From positions 186,001-250,000 of the forward strand of contig JAEBUN010000042.1 of the NCBI GenBank assembly GCA_023014365.1: a DNA stretch of 64,000 nucleotides. Direction: 5' to 3'. Each line of letters begins with the position of its first letter. Positions within the stretch are counted from its first letter, which is position 1. The stretch is from Lepiota brunneoincarnata. Lineage: Eukaryota > Basidiomycota > Agaricomycetes > Agaricales > Agaricaceae. Positions 9,209-20,579 of the stretch are shown one piece after another. A program made the translations under genes and the position numbers. The notes beneath the pieces were generated by a model. That model made no database searches. It saw only the letters and a list, made by a program, of their open reading frames with translations, and was not told the DNA's origin.

Positions 9209-12200
9209 GCCCCCTTCAGATCACTGTCCCTCTGGAAGCCTTCGAGGAGGCTGTGCCCAGGCGCTCGCTGAAGCAGGGCTCAGACAAGGAGGCCAAGTTC
9301 CTAGCTGAGGTCTCGACAGGGCTTGTGGGCCTAGATTACCCAGACCTGGGCTCATCTGACAGGATTGACAAGGTGGCTCTGGCTATCTCTGTGGTCTTCT
9401 CCGAGGCGTGGCTTACCCACTCCAAGGAGATCTGTGTTGTCTCATGATCTAAACCATGGTGGGATGACAAGTGCTTGCGCACTTATGCGGTGTATTCTCA
9501 GTCTCAGGACCAGGAGGATGCCCGCATGTTTAAGTGGACCTGGAAGGCCGCCAAATGCAAGTTCTTTGATGAGCGCATCAAGGAGGTTGCTTCTACCAAC
9601 AAGCACCCCTAGGACCTGATGGATTGGGTCAGGGCGTGCAAGTTACCCCCCTGTGAGGCAATCCGCTATCGGGATTGCTCCTACAACACTCTCAGGGAGC
9701 TCTGGGAGGGGCTCCACAGCTCTTATAACGCTGCTAACGACCACCCAGTCGATGTCGGGGTTCTTGATCAGATCGATCCGCTCCCACCATGGGAGTGGCC
9801 AGTCTTTTCCGGCTTGGAGATGCATGAGGCCTTGTGCACGTGCTCCTCTTTGTCGTCGCCCGGTCCAGACCACGTCACATGGATGCACCTCAAGTCTGTT
9901 CTGGCAGGCCCGACGGTTACCCATTTGGTCTGCCAGATCGCTGATGCCTGCATGGAGTGCGGGCATTGGCCTCGTCACTTTAAGGAGAGCGCATCGGTTA
10001 TCATACCAAAGCCTAGCAAGCCCTCCTATGCTACTCCAAAGGTGTTCAGACTGATCGTCCTTCTCAACACTCTTGGTAAACTTATCGAGAAAATGATCTT
10101 GTGCCGCTTGCAGTTCGAGGCTGTCAAGTTTGGTGTGTTTCATCCAAACTAGTTCAGAGGTGTGATCCAGCGGTCCACTGAAGATGCTGGTGCCTACCTT
10201 GTGCACCTTGTCCATGCTGGGTGGGCCCACAGGTTGAAGACGAGTGTTCTCGCCTTCGACATCGCACAGTTCTTCCCATCCCTGAACCATGGGATGCTTC
10301 TCGCAGTTCTGGCTCAGCAGGGGTTCTCCCCTTGTGTGGGCTGGTTCTTCGCTTCTTATCTCACGGGGAGGTTTACCAGCTACACCTGGAACTCCTTCCT
10401 GTCCGAACCGTTCTGGGCAGAGGTGGGGGTGGGCCAGGGGTCTGCCCTCTCACCTGTCCTGTCCAGCCTTTACCTGGCTCCCGCCATGTATATTATCGAG
10501 CGGGGGCTCCCTCAGCCAGGCCTCTCGCTCCTGTCTTATGTTGACAATGGTACCATTGTGGCGCAGGCCTGGGACCTGGACGCTAACTGTGTCCTGCTCC
10601 GCAGATTTTACGAGGTTGTCCATGACACCTTCACTCGGTTCACACTTGTCGTGGAGCACGATAAGTCCGAGCTCTTCCATTTCTCACAGGATCGTTCCAG
10701 TGAGAATCCCCCGGTGGACTTGGGGTTTCCCCCGTTCACTGGCACCACCCCTTGTCAGCCCAAGACCTATTGGAGGTACCTGGGTTTCTATTTCGACCAT
10801 GCCCTTACATTTAAGGAGCATGTTTGTTTCTACTCTACTAAGGCTATTTCCATGGTCAAGGCCATGGGGATGCTTGGTAACCCCATTCAGGGGCTTCTGC
10901 CAGACCAGAAGCACCTTCTTTATTGGTCATGTGTAGTTCCCATTGCTACGTACGGCTTCCACTTGTGGTATTACCAGGGCACCAGGTGTAAGGGCACTTT
11001 GGACCACCTCCGCTGGATGCAGCATTGGACTGCACTCTGGATTACTGGCGCCTTTAGGACGTTACCTGATGGGGGGGTTGGGGCCATTGTGGGCCTGATC
11101 CCCATTCATCTTCATCTCCGGAAGCTTCATGATCGTGCCAAGTTGTGGTACGCCATGCTTGCGCTGGGCCATCCCATTCATGCCCTCCTTGGCTGGGGCT
11201 ACAGCAGAAATCTCCGGTCTCACGTCCAGTCTATAGCCAGACTCCCTCCCTGTGAGTTGATCAAGGTGAGGGGGCCTGTTGTCGATGCTAACCAGCATCT
11301 TGCCGCCCTCACCGGGCCTTTCGATGCTGTTGCGCTGGAAGCCTGGCCAGGGCGCCACCTCTTGGATGTGTACCCGGGCAGGGTCCACTTCCACTCATAT
11401 GACCGGGGGGCAGAGGATGCCCTTATGGCCCATGTCGCAGCTCTCAACCAGGTTCTCACCCAGGTGCAGGCCGATCCGGGGGTTCTGGTGGCAGCGATGG
11501 ACGCAAGTCTGCCGCCCCGCCAGGTCCACCAGGCGGTCTCGGCCACCCAGGTTTTCCAGGGGCTGGACTGCATCCATGCAGTCCGGCTTCTGGGGGGGAA
11601 GGTCATGGCTCCCGAGGCCGAGCTTTTCGCCATCTGGCTGGCAGTGTCCAAGGCAGTTGCTATCAAGGGTGCTGCTGGCCTTGTCCTGTTCACCGACTTG
11701 ATGGCCTTGGCCAGGCAAGCAGTGGACCCATCGGTGCACTCCGCCCAGGATCACTCCTTGGTGGTCTGCCGCCTTCTTGCCAGGTGGTTTGCCAGGGGTC
11801 CGGCCTGCTCGGTTCACTTCTGGGAGGTCCCTTCTTGTGTGAGGTGGCCTTTCCATACTCAGGTGCATGACTTCGCATGGTCATTGCCTCCCATTGGGGT
11901 AGGGGCACATCCCCGGGCCTTGCTTGACTACCTCCATAAGGAGGAAGTACGTTCTTGTCAGGACCACTGGATCGATTTGTTCCAGGATTCTGACCATCGC
12001 AGGCATGGTTTCCTCCAGCTCGCCAGGGACGACGACCGTCCCCTGTGGCCCACGTACCTCCACAGTGGGGCCTGGATCCCGCACACTCATTCAGTGTCTT
12101 TGATGGCCTGGATGACACATGCTATTCTTAACCATGTGCCGATAGGGAGCTATCGGAGGTGCTTTTTCCCACAGGAAGACTATTCCTGTCACTGCGGGTT

Positions 12201-12360
12201 TCGGGAGGAGACTCACGAGCACGTGTTCTGGAGTTGCCCTAGGCACTCCATGATGGGGGTCCCGGCTACGGTCAAGGCTCCCATTGCTTTCCTCGAGGCA
12301 TCCCCGACTGCATTCACGTTTGCTGAGAGGGCCGGGCCCCCCCCGGGGGGTATCGGCTAG
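9209..12360 (+). pseudogene. LINE A3 ORF2: RT, RNase H and C-terminal zinc motif
   Basis: Stops lie at about 9445 (TGA), 9610 (TAG, Trp expected) and 10150 (TAG, Gln expected in HPNQF). The frame is then open from 10162 to 12360. RT motifs run in order AFDIAQFFPSLNHG, GVGQGSALSPV and LLSYVDNGT, so the second catalytic Asp (AAT at 10546-10548) is Asn. RNase H shows MDASLPP, EAELFAI and LFTDLM; the C terminus is CHCGFREETHEHVFWSCPRHS. Both TAG stops and the Asp-to-Asn change are explained by C-to-T or G-to-A transitions. The protein would act in target-primed reverse transcription but this copy is dead. Confidence 0.88.
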
Positions 12361-12699
12361 TAGCTCTGCCTGGCGCCCGGTTGGGTCCGGGCCGGGGTGT
12401 TGGTTATTCCCCCACCACCTTCGGATGGTGTGTAGGGATTTATGTGGGAATTGACCCCTAACCCCCATTAGGGGGGGGACCTCACCCCGGTTTGGCTTCC
12501 ATACTGCACGCTGGGCAGCAGCCATCTTCCTGCCTCCATTTGCTCAGGGCGGCTTTGTCCTGGGCATGGGGAAACGCATGCCTGCATCCACAGTCATGCA
12601 TTGTATGTACAGATACCCTGTAGTGTACGGCTCGGTCGTTTGTACTGTAGTACGTTGCTGCACGTGGCCTCCCTACGTGGCCCACGTAATAAATTGGAG

Positions 12700-12726
<27 letters not shown>
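9209..12726 (+). mobile_element. LINE family A copy A3, 5'-truncated, inserted in LINE B1
   Basis: The copy begins in the last motif of the APE endonuclease (CPLQITVPLEAFEEAVP) and ends at AATAAATTGGAGATTTA(A)n at 12726. It is flanked by the exact 13-bp duplication GCCCTTCTGGGCT. Of all family A copies in the window it has the longest uninterrupted ORF2 3' portion (732 codons). Confidence 0.93.
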
Positions 12727-12733
<7 letters not shown>

Positions 12734-13237
12734 TGGGCTTTCTGGAGTGCAATCCTTCCACGTTTGTGTTCCTATCCCGGCCCCAAGGGGTGGGATAACT
12801 GGGGAGGGCCTTCGGGTTATTCCCCCCTTGTGGGCTTTGGCCTCAAGGGGCTGACGGTTATTCACCCCCCGCCCTCTGGGCAGGGTGTAGCAATTTATGG
12901 AGAATTGACTCCTAATGCCCCTAGGGGTGGAGACCTGAAGCTCTTAGAGCCTTAGTCTGTGGGGTGTAGGGATTTACAGAGAACTGACTCCTAACCCCCT
13001 TTGGGGGGGGGACCTGTCGGCCCTATCCACCCCTCATCTGTCGTGCCCTGGTTTCTGTCGGGGCAGCGAGCTCTTCACCTATGCGCACTTCTTTATGAAG
13101 TGTAGCCTTTTGAGTCAGTGGGATTCTCTTCCCTACCTTCATTGGTAGTTATACCATGTATTAGTTGCTTTGTACATAGCTAATGCACATGGACTGCGTT
13201 CGAGCACCACGTTATAAATTGTTGATTTCAAAAAAAA

Positions 13238-15710
13238 GAGGCCCAAGCTGTTCTGGCGGTACTTGGGTTTCTATTTTGACTGTGCTCTCACTTTCCACGA
13301 GTATGTGCAGTACTATTCTACCAAGGCTTTCTCCATGGTTGGTGCAATGGGGATGTTTGGTAATTCAACCTGGGGGCTGCTTCCTGACCAGAAGTGCCTC
13401 CTTTACTGGTCCTGCATGGTTCCTATTGCCACATATGGATTCTGCATGTGGTATCATGAGGGTTTCCGTAACTCATACCTGAGCCAGGGAAGCCCTCGTA
13501 CTCCACGCCTACAGCCTTTCAGCCAATTGTGCTTTTGAACACATTGGGTAAGCTTATGGAGAAGATGATCTCCAATCACCTCCTGTTTGACTGCATCAAG
13601 TGGGGGGTATTTCATCCCAACTGGATTGGCAGTATCCACCAGAAGTCCACGGAGGATGCCAAGTTGATCCTCACCCATCTCATTTGTGCGGGGTGGACTA
13701 GGGGGCTGCAGATGAGCATTGTCACCTTCAACATTGCTCAGTTCTTTTCTTTACTGAATTATGACATGATTCTTGTGGTACTTTCTCAGTTGGGATTTGT
13801 GCCTGAGCTAGTGTGGTTCTTCAGCTCCTACCTGGTTGGGAGGTTTACCACTTACTTGTGGAATTCCTTCCGGTCGGATCCCAGACAGGCGGATGTGGGC
13901 GTGGGGTAGGGCTCTGCTCTGTCACCGGTCTTGTCGGCCTTGTATTTGGTCCCGCTGGTTTACCTGTATTACTAGGGGACCCCTAGCCTCAACGTTGACA
14001 TACTATTGTATGTTGATGACAGGACCCTTATAGTCCAGTCCAAGACATGGGAGGTTCTACCAAGGCTTTCTCCACAGTTGGTGCAATGGGGATGCTTGGT
14101 AATTCAACCTGGAGGTTGCTTCCCAATCAGAAGTGCCTCCTCTACCAGTCCTGCATGGTTCCTATTGCCATGTATGGATTCCGTATGTAGTATCATGAGG
14201 GTTTCCATAATAAGAGAATCCTCAAGATGTTCAACTCCATGCAGCGGCGTGCTGCTAATTGGATCATTGGTACATTTTGCATGTCCCTCTCTGGGGGGGC
14301 AGAGGCTCTTCTGGCTGCATCTCAAGAAGTTGGCTTCCTGAATGATATTCCGGGTCGCCATGCTTGCAGCAAATCACCTGCTTCAGCCCTTACTGGGCCA
14401 CAAGTTCAGGGGGAGCTCCCTGGAGCACTCTTGGTCTATCTCGTCTCTCATTCCAGTGCTTCGGCCTAAGGTGAAGAGCGCTCTCATGGAGGTACAGGAC
14501 ATGCTTCTGCAGCTTACTGAGCCGTTCAGCCCGTTTGCGGATGAGAACAGGCCAGTGGAGCTCCACTCCATCCGGTTGGGAGTAGGCATGGTCCTGGATC
14601 ATGCTGAAACTGACCACATCTTTATTTACACCAGCTCTGTGGATGGAGCCTGCGGAGCTGTTGATCCTTCTGTGCACACCGGCCAGGCTCATTCCCTGGA
14701 GACGTGCCGATCTCTGGATCGCTGGTTGTCTGCCAAGGCCCAGCGGACTGTCACCTTCTGGTAGGTGCCCTCGGGCTCTGTTGCAGAGCTTCACGGCTTG
14801 CTGGGCATTCACCCGATGACCACTATTGACTCCCTCCAGGCTGAGGTCATGAGGGGGTGCATCAACAAGTGGGTGAATATGTTTTGCTTGCCCTTGTATA
14901 GGGGTAGGAATTTCCTGCCCCTGCTGGACTTCCTCAGAAAGCCACTACAACCCTCATACCTCTCTGGAGGTACCTGGCTCTGAGAAATTGGCCCCCAGAT
15001 GTCCATTGCTGGCATGGCGCAGGCAGTCCACACTATACTCGGTCATGCTCCTATAGGGGAGTACTGCACTAGATTCCATCCCCAGGAGGATCACTCCTGT
15101 CCCTGTGGGTTGTGGCTTGAAACCCACACGCACATTCTCACCTCCTGTCTAGAGTACACACAACATGGTGGCTTACCCCACAACCTCAACGCCCTTTTGG
15201 GCTTTCTGGAATGCAATCCCACCACGTTTGCATTCCTATCCTGGCCTCAAGGGGTGGGATAACTGGGGAGGCCTTTGGGTTGTTCCCCCCTCATGGGCTT
15301 CAGCCTTGAGGAGCCAATGGTTATTCACCCCCTGCCCAGAGGGCAGGGTGTAGCGATTTATGGAGAATTGACTTCTAGTGCCCTTAGGGGCAGAGACCTG
15401 AAGCTCTTAGAGCCTTAGTCTGCAGGATGTAGGGATTTATGGAGAAATGACTCCTAACCCCCTTCAGGGGGGGGGACCTGTTGGCCCTATCCACCCCTTG
15501 TCTGTTGTGCCCTGGTTTCCGTTGGAGCAGCAAGCTTGTCACTCATGCGCACTTCTTTATGGAGTGTAGCCTTTCGAGTTAGCGGGACTCTCTTCCCTAC
15601 CTTCATTGGTAGTTATACCATGTATTAGTTGCCTTGTACGTAGCTAGTGCACGCAGACTGCGTTCAAGCACCGCATTATAAATTGTTGATTTTTTTTTAA
15701 AAAAAAAAAA
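13238..15710 (+). mobile_element. LINE family B copies B2/B3, rearranged with internal deletions
   Basis: The stretch 13238-13471 is the RT thumb region of one copy (B2). At 13471/13472 the sequence jumps back to an earlier RT position (IPEPGKPSYSTP), so a second copy (B3) starts there. B3 has three internal deletions relative to B4, near 14054, 14556 and 14796. It ends with the B-type tail at about 15688 followed by T8 and A12. The 3' UTR is at 15260-15690. I found no clean duplication for either copy. Confidence 0.8.
13472..15262 (+). pseudogene. LINE B3 ORF2 remnant with internal deletions
   Basis: RT fragments are visible: NTLGKLMEKM, TFNIAQFF and LLYVDDRT (Gly after the Asp pair is Arg, a CG-to-CA change). 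Then comes a jump to the thumb (STKAFSTVGAMGMLGN), a jump into RNase H (VELHSIRLGVG, FIYTSS) and the C-terminal CPCGLWLETHTHILTSC motif. Stops lie at about 13908, 13973, 14190 and 14763. It cannot be functional. The deletions are not bounded by GT..AG, so they are not unspliced introns of other copies. Confidence 0.8.
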
Positions 15711-15723
15711 GACTATCACCATC

Positions 15724-16357
15724 TTTTTTTTTTTTTTTTAAATCTCCAATTTATAACGCAGGCCACATAGGGAGGCCGTGTGCAGCTACTAACTATGGTA
15801 CAACCCGAGCTGTAAGCCACAAGGTATCTGTACATACAACATGTGACTGCGGACGTGGGCATGCGTTCCCCCATGCCCAGGATGAAGCCACCCTGAATGA
15901 ACGGAGGCGGGAAGACGGCTACTGCCCAGCGTGGGAACCAGACCGGAGCGAGGTCCCCCCCCTAATGGGGGTTAGGGGTCAATTCCCATGTAAATCCCTA
16001 CATGCCGTCCAAGGATAGTGGGGGAATAACCAACACTCTGGCCTAGACCCAACCGGGTGCCAGGCAGAGCCACTAGCCGATACCCCCTGGGGGGGGCCCA
16101 GCCCTTTCGGCAAATGCGAACACAGTTGGCAACACCTCGAGGAAAGCAATGAGGGCCTCAACCATAGCTGGTACCCCTGCCATGGAGTGCCTAGGACAGC
16201 TCTGGAACACATGCTCACAGGTCTCCTCCCAAAACCCGCAGTGACAGGAATAATCCTCCTGTGGGAAAAAGTGCCTCTGATAGCTCCCTATCGGCACATG
16301 ATTAAGAATAGCACGCAACATCTGGGCCATTACTGACACCAAGTGAGCATGCGGGGA
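15724..16357 (-). mobile_element. LINE family A copy A4, short 5'-truncated copy
   Basis: Only the last 630 bp are present: the ORF2 C-terminal motif (CHCGFWEETCEHVFQSCPRHS, about 16220-16280) and the 3' UTR with poly-T at 15724-15739. The near-identical 13-bp duplications GACTATCACCATC (15711-15723) and GACTGTCACCATC (16358-16370) flank it. It is inserted in a minus-strand LINE ORF1 fragment that continues at 16371-16680. Confidence 0.9.
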
Positions 16358-16370
16358 GACTGTCACCATC

Positions 16371-16680
16371 CGGTTTGGTGGCTAAGTCAACCTGCAGGGG
16401 GGAGATCGCAGGGGGGGCAAAGAGGGGGTGTCCCCCTTTGCTGGAGTTACGTTGCAGTCACTTGGATGATGACTGAGATTCGTTAGAAAACGCAGAGAGG
16501 CGGGAGACAGGACAAGCCTGCTGTGGCGTCTCCACCAGGTTGACGGCTATCCCATGAGGTGGGGAAACTGCTGCATGCATGCTTGCCATTGTACCGTAGT
16601 GGCCAGCAGGCTCTTGAAGAGGGCTCCTCGGGGAGCCAGGGGACAGGACGTCCAGTGGGTTGGTGGAGGGGGTAGGGAGA
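16371..16680 (-). pseudogene. LINE ORF1 5' fragment, minus strand (continues 20488-20703)
   Basis: Together with 20504-20703 this forms the 5' part of a LINE ORF1 on the minus strand. The frame passes through LLDLVLLPATCTATTTLSLN, a Pro/Ser/Thr-rich region, and SCPLAPRGALFKSLLATTVQ towards a stop near 16547. It is split by LINE copies A5 and A6, which reused the target GAGGGGGTAGGGGGAGA. The ORF1 N terminus is low in complexity and I recognise no domain in it. Its 5' end at 20703 coincides with the 5' end of the plus-strand LINE at 20847. Confidence 0.55.
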
Positions 16681-17301
16681 GGCCTGGATGACGTGTGCTA
16701 TTCTTAACCATGTGCCGATAGGGAGCTATCAGAGGTGCTTTTTCCCACAGGAAGACTACTCCTGTTGCTGCGGGTTTCGGGAGGAGACCTGTGAGCATGT
16801 GTTCCGGAGCTGCCCTAGGCACTCCATGGCGGGAGTCCCGGCTATGGTCGAGGCTCTCATTGCTTTCCTCAAGGCATCCCCGACCGCGTTTGTGTTCGCT
16901 GAGAGGGCTGGGCCCCCCCCAGGGGGTATTGGCTAGTGGCTCTGCCTGGTGCCCAATTGGGGCTGGGCCAGGGCGTTGGTTATTCCCCCGCTGCCTTCGG
17001 GCGGTGTGTAGGGATTTATGTGGGAATTGACCCCTAACCCCCATTAGGGGGGGGACCTCGCTCCGGTCTGGTTCCTGCGCCGCGCGCTGGGCAGTAGTCA
17101 TCTTCCTGCCTCCATTCATTTGGGGTGGCTTCATCCTGGGCATGGGGGAACGCATGCCCACATCTGCGGTCACACATTGTATGTACAGATACCCTGTAGT
17201 GTATGGCTCGGTTGTTTGTACTGTAGTACGTTACTGCATGCGGCCTCCCTACACAGCCCACGTAATAAATTGGAGATTTAAAAAAAAAAAAAAAAAAAAA
17301 A
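16681..17301 (+). mobile_element. LINE family A copy A5, short 5'-truncated copy
   Basis: It covers the ORF2 C terminus (AILNHVPIGSYQRCFFPQEDY, CCCGFREETCEHVFRSCPRHS) and the 3' UTR to AATAAATTGGAGATTTA(A)n. Left duplication GAGGGGGTAGGGAGA (16666-16680), right duplication GAGGGGGTAGGGGGAGA (17302-17318). The right one is also the left duplication of A6, so two LINE insertions used one target. Confidence 0.9.
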
Positions 17302-17318
17302 GAGGGGGTAGGGGGAGA

Positions 17319-20134
17319 AGGCCACCAAGTGCAGGTTCTTCAATGAGTGCATCGAGGAGATTGCTTCTACCAACAAGTGCCCCTGGGACCTGATGGATTG
17401 GGTCAGGGCACGCAAGTTGCCTCCCTGCAAGGCGATCTGCTATCGGGATTGCCCCTGCAACACTCTCAAGGAGCTCTGGGAAGGGCTCCACGGTTCTTAC
17501 AATGCCGCCAATGACCACCCAGTTGATGTTGGGATTCTTGATCAGATTGATCTGCTCCCACCACGGGAGTGGCTGGTCTTCTCCGACTTGGAGATGCACG
17601 AGGCTCTGTGTGCGTGCTCCTCTTTGTCCTCGCCCAGTCCGGACCACATCATGTAGATGCACCTCAAGTCCGTTCTGGCGGGCCCAACGGTTACGTGTTT
17701 GGTCTGTCGGATCGCCGATGCCTGCATGGAGTGCGGGCATTGGCCTCATCACTTTAAGGAGAGCATGTCGGTTATCATACCAAAGCCTGGCAAGCCCTCC
17801 TATTCCACCCTGAAGGCATTCAGACCGATTGTCCTTCTCAACACTCTCAGTAAACTTATCAAGAAAATGATCTTGTGCCGCTTGCAGTTTGAGGCTGTCA
17901 AGTTTGGCGTGTTCCATCCAAACTAGTTTGGCAGTGTGATCCAGCAGTCCACCGAAGATGCTGGTGCCTACCTCATGCACCTTGTCTGTGCCGGGTGGGC
18001 CCGTGGGTTGAAGATAAGTGTTCTCGCCTTCGACATTGCACAGTTCTTCCCATCCCTGAACCATGGGATGCTCCTCGCGGTTCTGGCTCAGCAGGGGTTC
18101 TCCCCTTGTGTGGGCCGGTTCTTCGCTTCTTATCTCACGGGGAGGTTTACCAGCTACGCATGGAACTCCTTCCTGTCTGAACCGTTCTGGGCGGAGGTGG
18201 GGGTGGGCCAGGGGTCTGCCCTCTCACCTGTCCTATCCAGCCTTTACCTGGCTCCTGCCATGTATATTATTGAGCGGAGGCTCCCTCAGCCAGGCCTCTC
18301 ACTCCTATCTTACGTCGATGATGGCACCATCATGGCGCAGGCCTGGGACCTGGTCGCTAACTGCATCCTTCTCCGCAGATCTTACAAGGTTGTCCATGAC
18401 ACCTTTACTTGGTTTGTGCTAGTTGTGGAGCATGACAAGTCCGAACTCTTCCATTTCTCATGGGATTGTTCCGGTGAGAATCCTCCGGTGGACTTGGGGT
18501 TTCCCCCATTCACTGGCACTACCCCTCTTCGGCCCAAGACCTATTGGAGGTATCTGGGCTTCTATTTTGATCCTGCCCTTACATTTAAGGAACACGTTCA
18601 CTTCTACTCTACTAAGGCTATTTCCACAGTCAAGGCCATGGGGATGCTTGGTAATTCTGTCTGGGGGCTTCTGCCAGACCAGAAGCACCTTCTGTATTGG
18701 TCGTGCGTGGTACCCATCGCTACGTACGGCTTCCACTTGTGGTACTACCAGGGCGCCAGGTGTAAGGGCGCTTTGGACCACCTTCGCCGGATGCAGCGTC
18801 GGGCTGCACTCTGGATTACCGGCACCTTTAGGATGTCACCCAATGGGGGGGTTGGGGCCATTGCGGGCCTGATCCCTATTCATCTTCATCTCCAGAAGCT
18901 TTGTGACCATGCTGAACTGTGGTATGCCACGCTTGCTCCAGGTCATCCCGTTTGGGCCCTCCTTGGCTGGGGCTACAGTGGAGATCTCCGGTCTCACGTC
19001 CGGTCCATAGCCAGGCTCCCTCCCCGAGAGTTGGTCAAGGTGAAGGGGCCTGTTGTCGATGCTAACCAGCGTCTTGCTGCCCTCACTGGGCCTTTCAACG
19101 CTGTTGCACCAGAGGCTTGGCCAGGGCGTCGTCTCTTGGATGTGTACCCAGGCTGGGTCCACTTCCACTCATATGACCAGGGGGCGGAGGACACCCTTGT
19201 GGCCCATGTCATGGCTCTTGACCGGGTTCTCGCCCAGGCGCAGGCCAATCCAGGGGTTCTGGTAGCAGCAACAGACGTAAGTCTGCCGCCCTGCCAGGTT
19301 CACCAGGTGGTTTCAGCCACCCAGATTTTCCAGGGGCTGGGCTGTGTTCACACGGTCCGGCTCCCGGGGGGGAAGGTTACGGCCCCCAAGGCCAAGCTGT
19401 TTGCCATCCGGTTGGTGGTGTCCAAGGCAGTTACTGTCGAGGGCGCTGCTGGCCTAGTCCTGTTCACTGACTCGATGGCTTCGGCCAGACAGGCAGTGGA
19501 CCTGTCGGTGCACTCTGCCCAGGGTCATTCCTTGGTGGTCTGTCGCCTTCTTGCTGAGTGGTTTGCCAGGGGTCCAGCCCACTTGGGTCATTTCTGCAAG
19601 GTCCCTTAGTGTGCGAAGTGGCCTTTCCATACTCAGGTGCACAACTTTGTGTGGTCGTTGCCTCCTGTTGGGGTAGGGGCACATCCCCAGGCCTCGCTTG
19701 ACTACCTCCGCAGAGAGGAAGTACATTCGTGTCAGGACCGCTGGATCGATTTGTTCCAGGATCCTGACCATTGTGGGCATGGTTTCCTCCAGCTTGCCAG
19801 GGACGATGACCATCCCTTGCACCCCATGTACCTCCACAGTGGGGCTTGGATCCCGCACGCTCATTCGGTGTCTCTGATGGCCCGGATGATGCATGCTATT
19901 CTTAACCATGCACCGATAGGGAGCTATCAGAGCTGCTTTTTCCCACAGGAGGATTACTCCTGTTGCTGTGGGTTTCGGGAGGAGACCCATGAGCATGTGT
20001 TCCGGAGCTGCCCCAGGCACTCCATGGCAGGGGTCCTGGCTACAGTTGAGGCCCTCACTGCTTTCCTCGAGGCGTCCCTGACCACATTTGCATTTGCTGA
20101 GAGGGCCGGGCCCCCCCCGGGGGGTATTGGCTAG
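17319..20134 (+). pseudogene. LINE A6 ORF2: RT with intact YVDD, RNase H, zinc motif
   Basis: RT motifs AFDIAQFFPSLNHG, GVGQGSALSPV and LLSYVDDGT (18311-18325) are intact, and this is the only family A copy here that keeps both Asp. Stops at about 17654 (Trp expected), 17924 (Gln expected) and 19607 break the frame. RNase H reads ATDVSLPP, KAKLFAI (Glu replaced by Lys-Leu context) and LFTDSM. The C terminus is CCCGFREETHEHVFRSCPRHS. It lacks ORF1 and endonuclease. Confidence 0.87.
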
Positions 20135-20487
20135 TAGCTCTGCCTGGTGCCCAGTTGGGACTGGGCCAGGGTGTTGGTTATTCCCCCACTGTCTCTGGGC
20201 AACGTGTAGGGATTTATGTGGGAATTGACCCCTAACCTCCATTAGGGGGGGGACCTTGCTCTGGTCTGGTTCCTGTGCCGCGCACTGGGCGGCAGCCACC
20301 TTCCCGCCTCCGTTCTTTCGGGGCAGCTTCATCCTGGGCATGGGGAAATGCATGCTTGCATCTATGGTTGCATGTTGTATGTACAGATACCCTGTAGTTT
20401 ATGGCTCGGATTGTACCGTAGTTAGTAGCTGCACACAGCCTCCCTACATGGCCTGTGTTATAAATTGGAGATATAAAAAAAAAAAAA
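17319..20487 (+). mobile_element. LINE family A copy A6, 5'-truncated
   Basis: The copy starts between endonuclease and RT (AKCRFFNECIEEIASTNKCPW) and ends at TATAAATTGGAGATATA(A)n at 20487. Duplications are at 17302-17318 and 20488-20503 (GAGGGGGTAGGGGGAG). It lies directly behind A5 with only the duplicated target between them. Confidence 0.92.
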
Positions 20488-20579
20488 GAGGGGGTAGGGG
20501 GAGGACCACAGCCTGAACCATGGGATCTGCCACAATCTGCCCCTCCTCACGCTGCCTGTTGAGAGGCTGAGGAGGAGGA

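Larger units (their letters stand above)
7144..13237 (+). mobile_element. LINE family B copy B1, 5'-truncated, split by LINE A3
   Basis: The sequence starts in the RT fingers (GWARGLRTSIVAFDIAQFF) and runs to 9208. It is interrupted by LINE A3 with the 13-bp duplication GCCCTTCTGGGCT (9196-9208 and 12727-12739), then continues as C terminus and 3' UTR to TATAAATTGTTGATTTCA(A)n at 13237. The 3' UTR (12740-13230) holds two copies of a block like ATTTA..GAGAA(T/C)TGACTCCTAA..GGGG. Family B is clearly related to family A but differs by roughly half of the residues in ORF2. Confidence 0.88.
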
